DNA of 5,399 nt, from positions 1-5,399 of the forward strand of contig CAIYZZ010000044.1 of NCBI GenBank assembly GCA_903930805.1, in the 5' to 3' direction. A program made the translations under genes and the position numbers. The notes below the pieces were generated by a model, which worked only from the letters and a program-made list of their open reading frames with translations, did no database searches and was not told the DNA's origin. This document shows, piece after piece, positions 5,212 to 5,399 of the stretch (its first letter is position 1; every line of letters starts with the position of its first letter). The DNA is from an uncultured Rhodocyclaceae bacterium. Lineage in GTDB: Bacteria > Pseudomonadota > Gammaproteobacteria > Burkholderiales > Rhodocyclaceae.

Positions 5212-5399
5212 GAGGGTAAAGTTCCGTACGCGTGAATTATGGTGGGTTCTCGGATCTTGTTTATCAGCGGATCTGGATCGATATCTTGACCCGGATGTTT
5301 TCTCGAGATCGATGATGGTCACGCGAACTGATGGTCTTTGGTGTCTGGGGTTGTTGTTAAAGTTCTTCACGTGCTTTCGAATGGCAATCTATTAATCAC
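5181..5399. other. Low-GC segment without a recognisable gene
   Basis: By hand count this segment is about 44% GC, against about 60-65% in sampled coding regions. It begins with a TA tract (5182-5191) and holds four GATC sites within 58 bp (5253-5310), an 8-bp palindrome TCTCGAGA (5301-5308), three CGGATNT copies (5251, 5268, 5292) and a 9-bp direct repeat TATTAATCA at 5190 and 5390, exactly 200 bp apart. Short open frames on both strands give low-complexity peptides with no recognised domain. The response regulator and the kinase N-terminus that one would expect here are not present. Confidence 0.6.

Noticed and set aside
5005..5370. A 121-codon minus-strand frame upstream of and overlapping the kinase
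   Set aside because: Its C-terminal third is the kinase read out of frame and the rest is an Arg/Asn/Ser-rich peptide without a domain or ribosome site. It is kept only as a speculative frame-switch partner.
5138..5395. An 85-codon plus-strand frame in the low-GC segment
   Set aside because: There is no ribosome site or recognisable domain, and it runs across the GC-rich inverted repeat and TA tract, which look non-coding.

Overview
The window is high-GC DNA (about 60-65% in the coding parts I sampled) that looks chromosomal and most like a betaproteobacterium, probably near the Rhodocyclales. I base this on protein style (XseA, an Fe/Mn-SOD of the SodB type, an EnvZ-like kinase) and on the xseA-sodB pairing; no rRNA or other taxonomic marker is present, so the placement is inference.

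Layout. Positions 1-289 (minus) hold the first 96 residues of superoxide dismutase sodB, cut by the window edge. Just upstream on the same strand, 357-1571 encodes the exodeoxyribonuclease VII large subunit XseA; the two probably share a transcript. A divergent intergenic region (1572-1869) is rich in inverted repeats and carries a head-to-head pair of DnaA boxes. From there a 664-residue protein made of about 16 Sel1 repeats runs on the plus strand (1870-3864). Its stop codon overlaps the stop codon of a convergent sensor histidine kinase (3861-5129, minus) inside one TTAA.

The kinase is the oddest gene. Its catalytic half is intact, but the reading frame lacks the first transmembrane helix expected for this architecture, and no response regulator precedes it. 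Instead there is a C-rich inverted repeat, a TA tract and about 220 bp of roughly 44% GC DNA without a recognisable gene. This looks like a rearrangement, insertion or deletion boundary, or an assembly junction.

Functionally, xseA (DNA repair) and sodB (superoxide removal) fit a housekeeping stress or DNA-maintenance pair. The Sel1 protein and the kinase are not obviously connected to them. I see no CRISPR array, tRNA, rRNA, transposase or clear defence system. The most unusual signals are the truncated kinase with its foreign-looking upstream DNA, an HxCxxCx4H motif inside that kinase, the DnaA-box palindrome, and a recurring cysteine in the Sel1 repeats.
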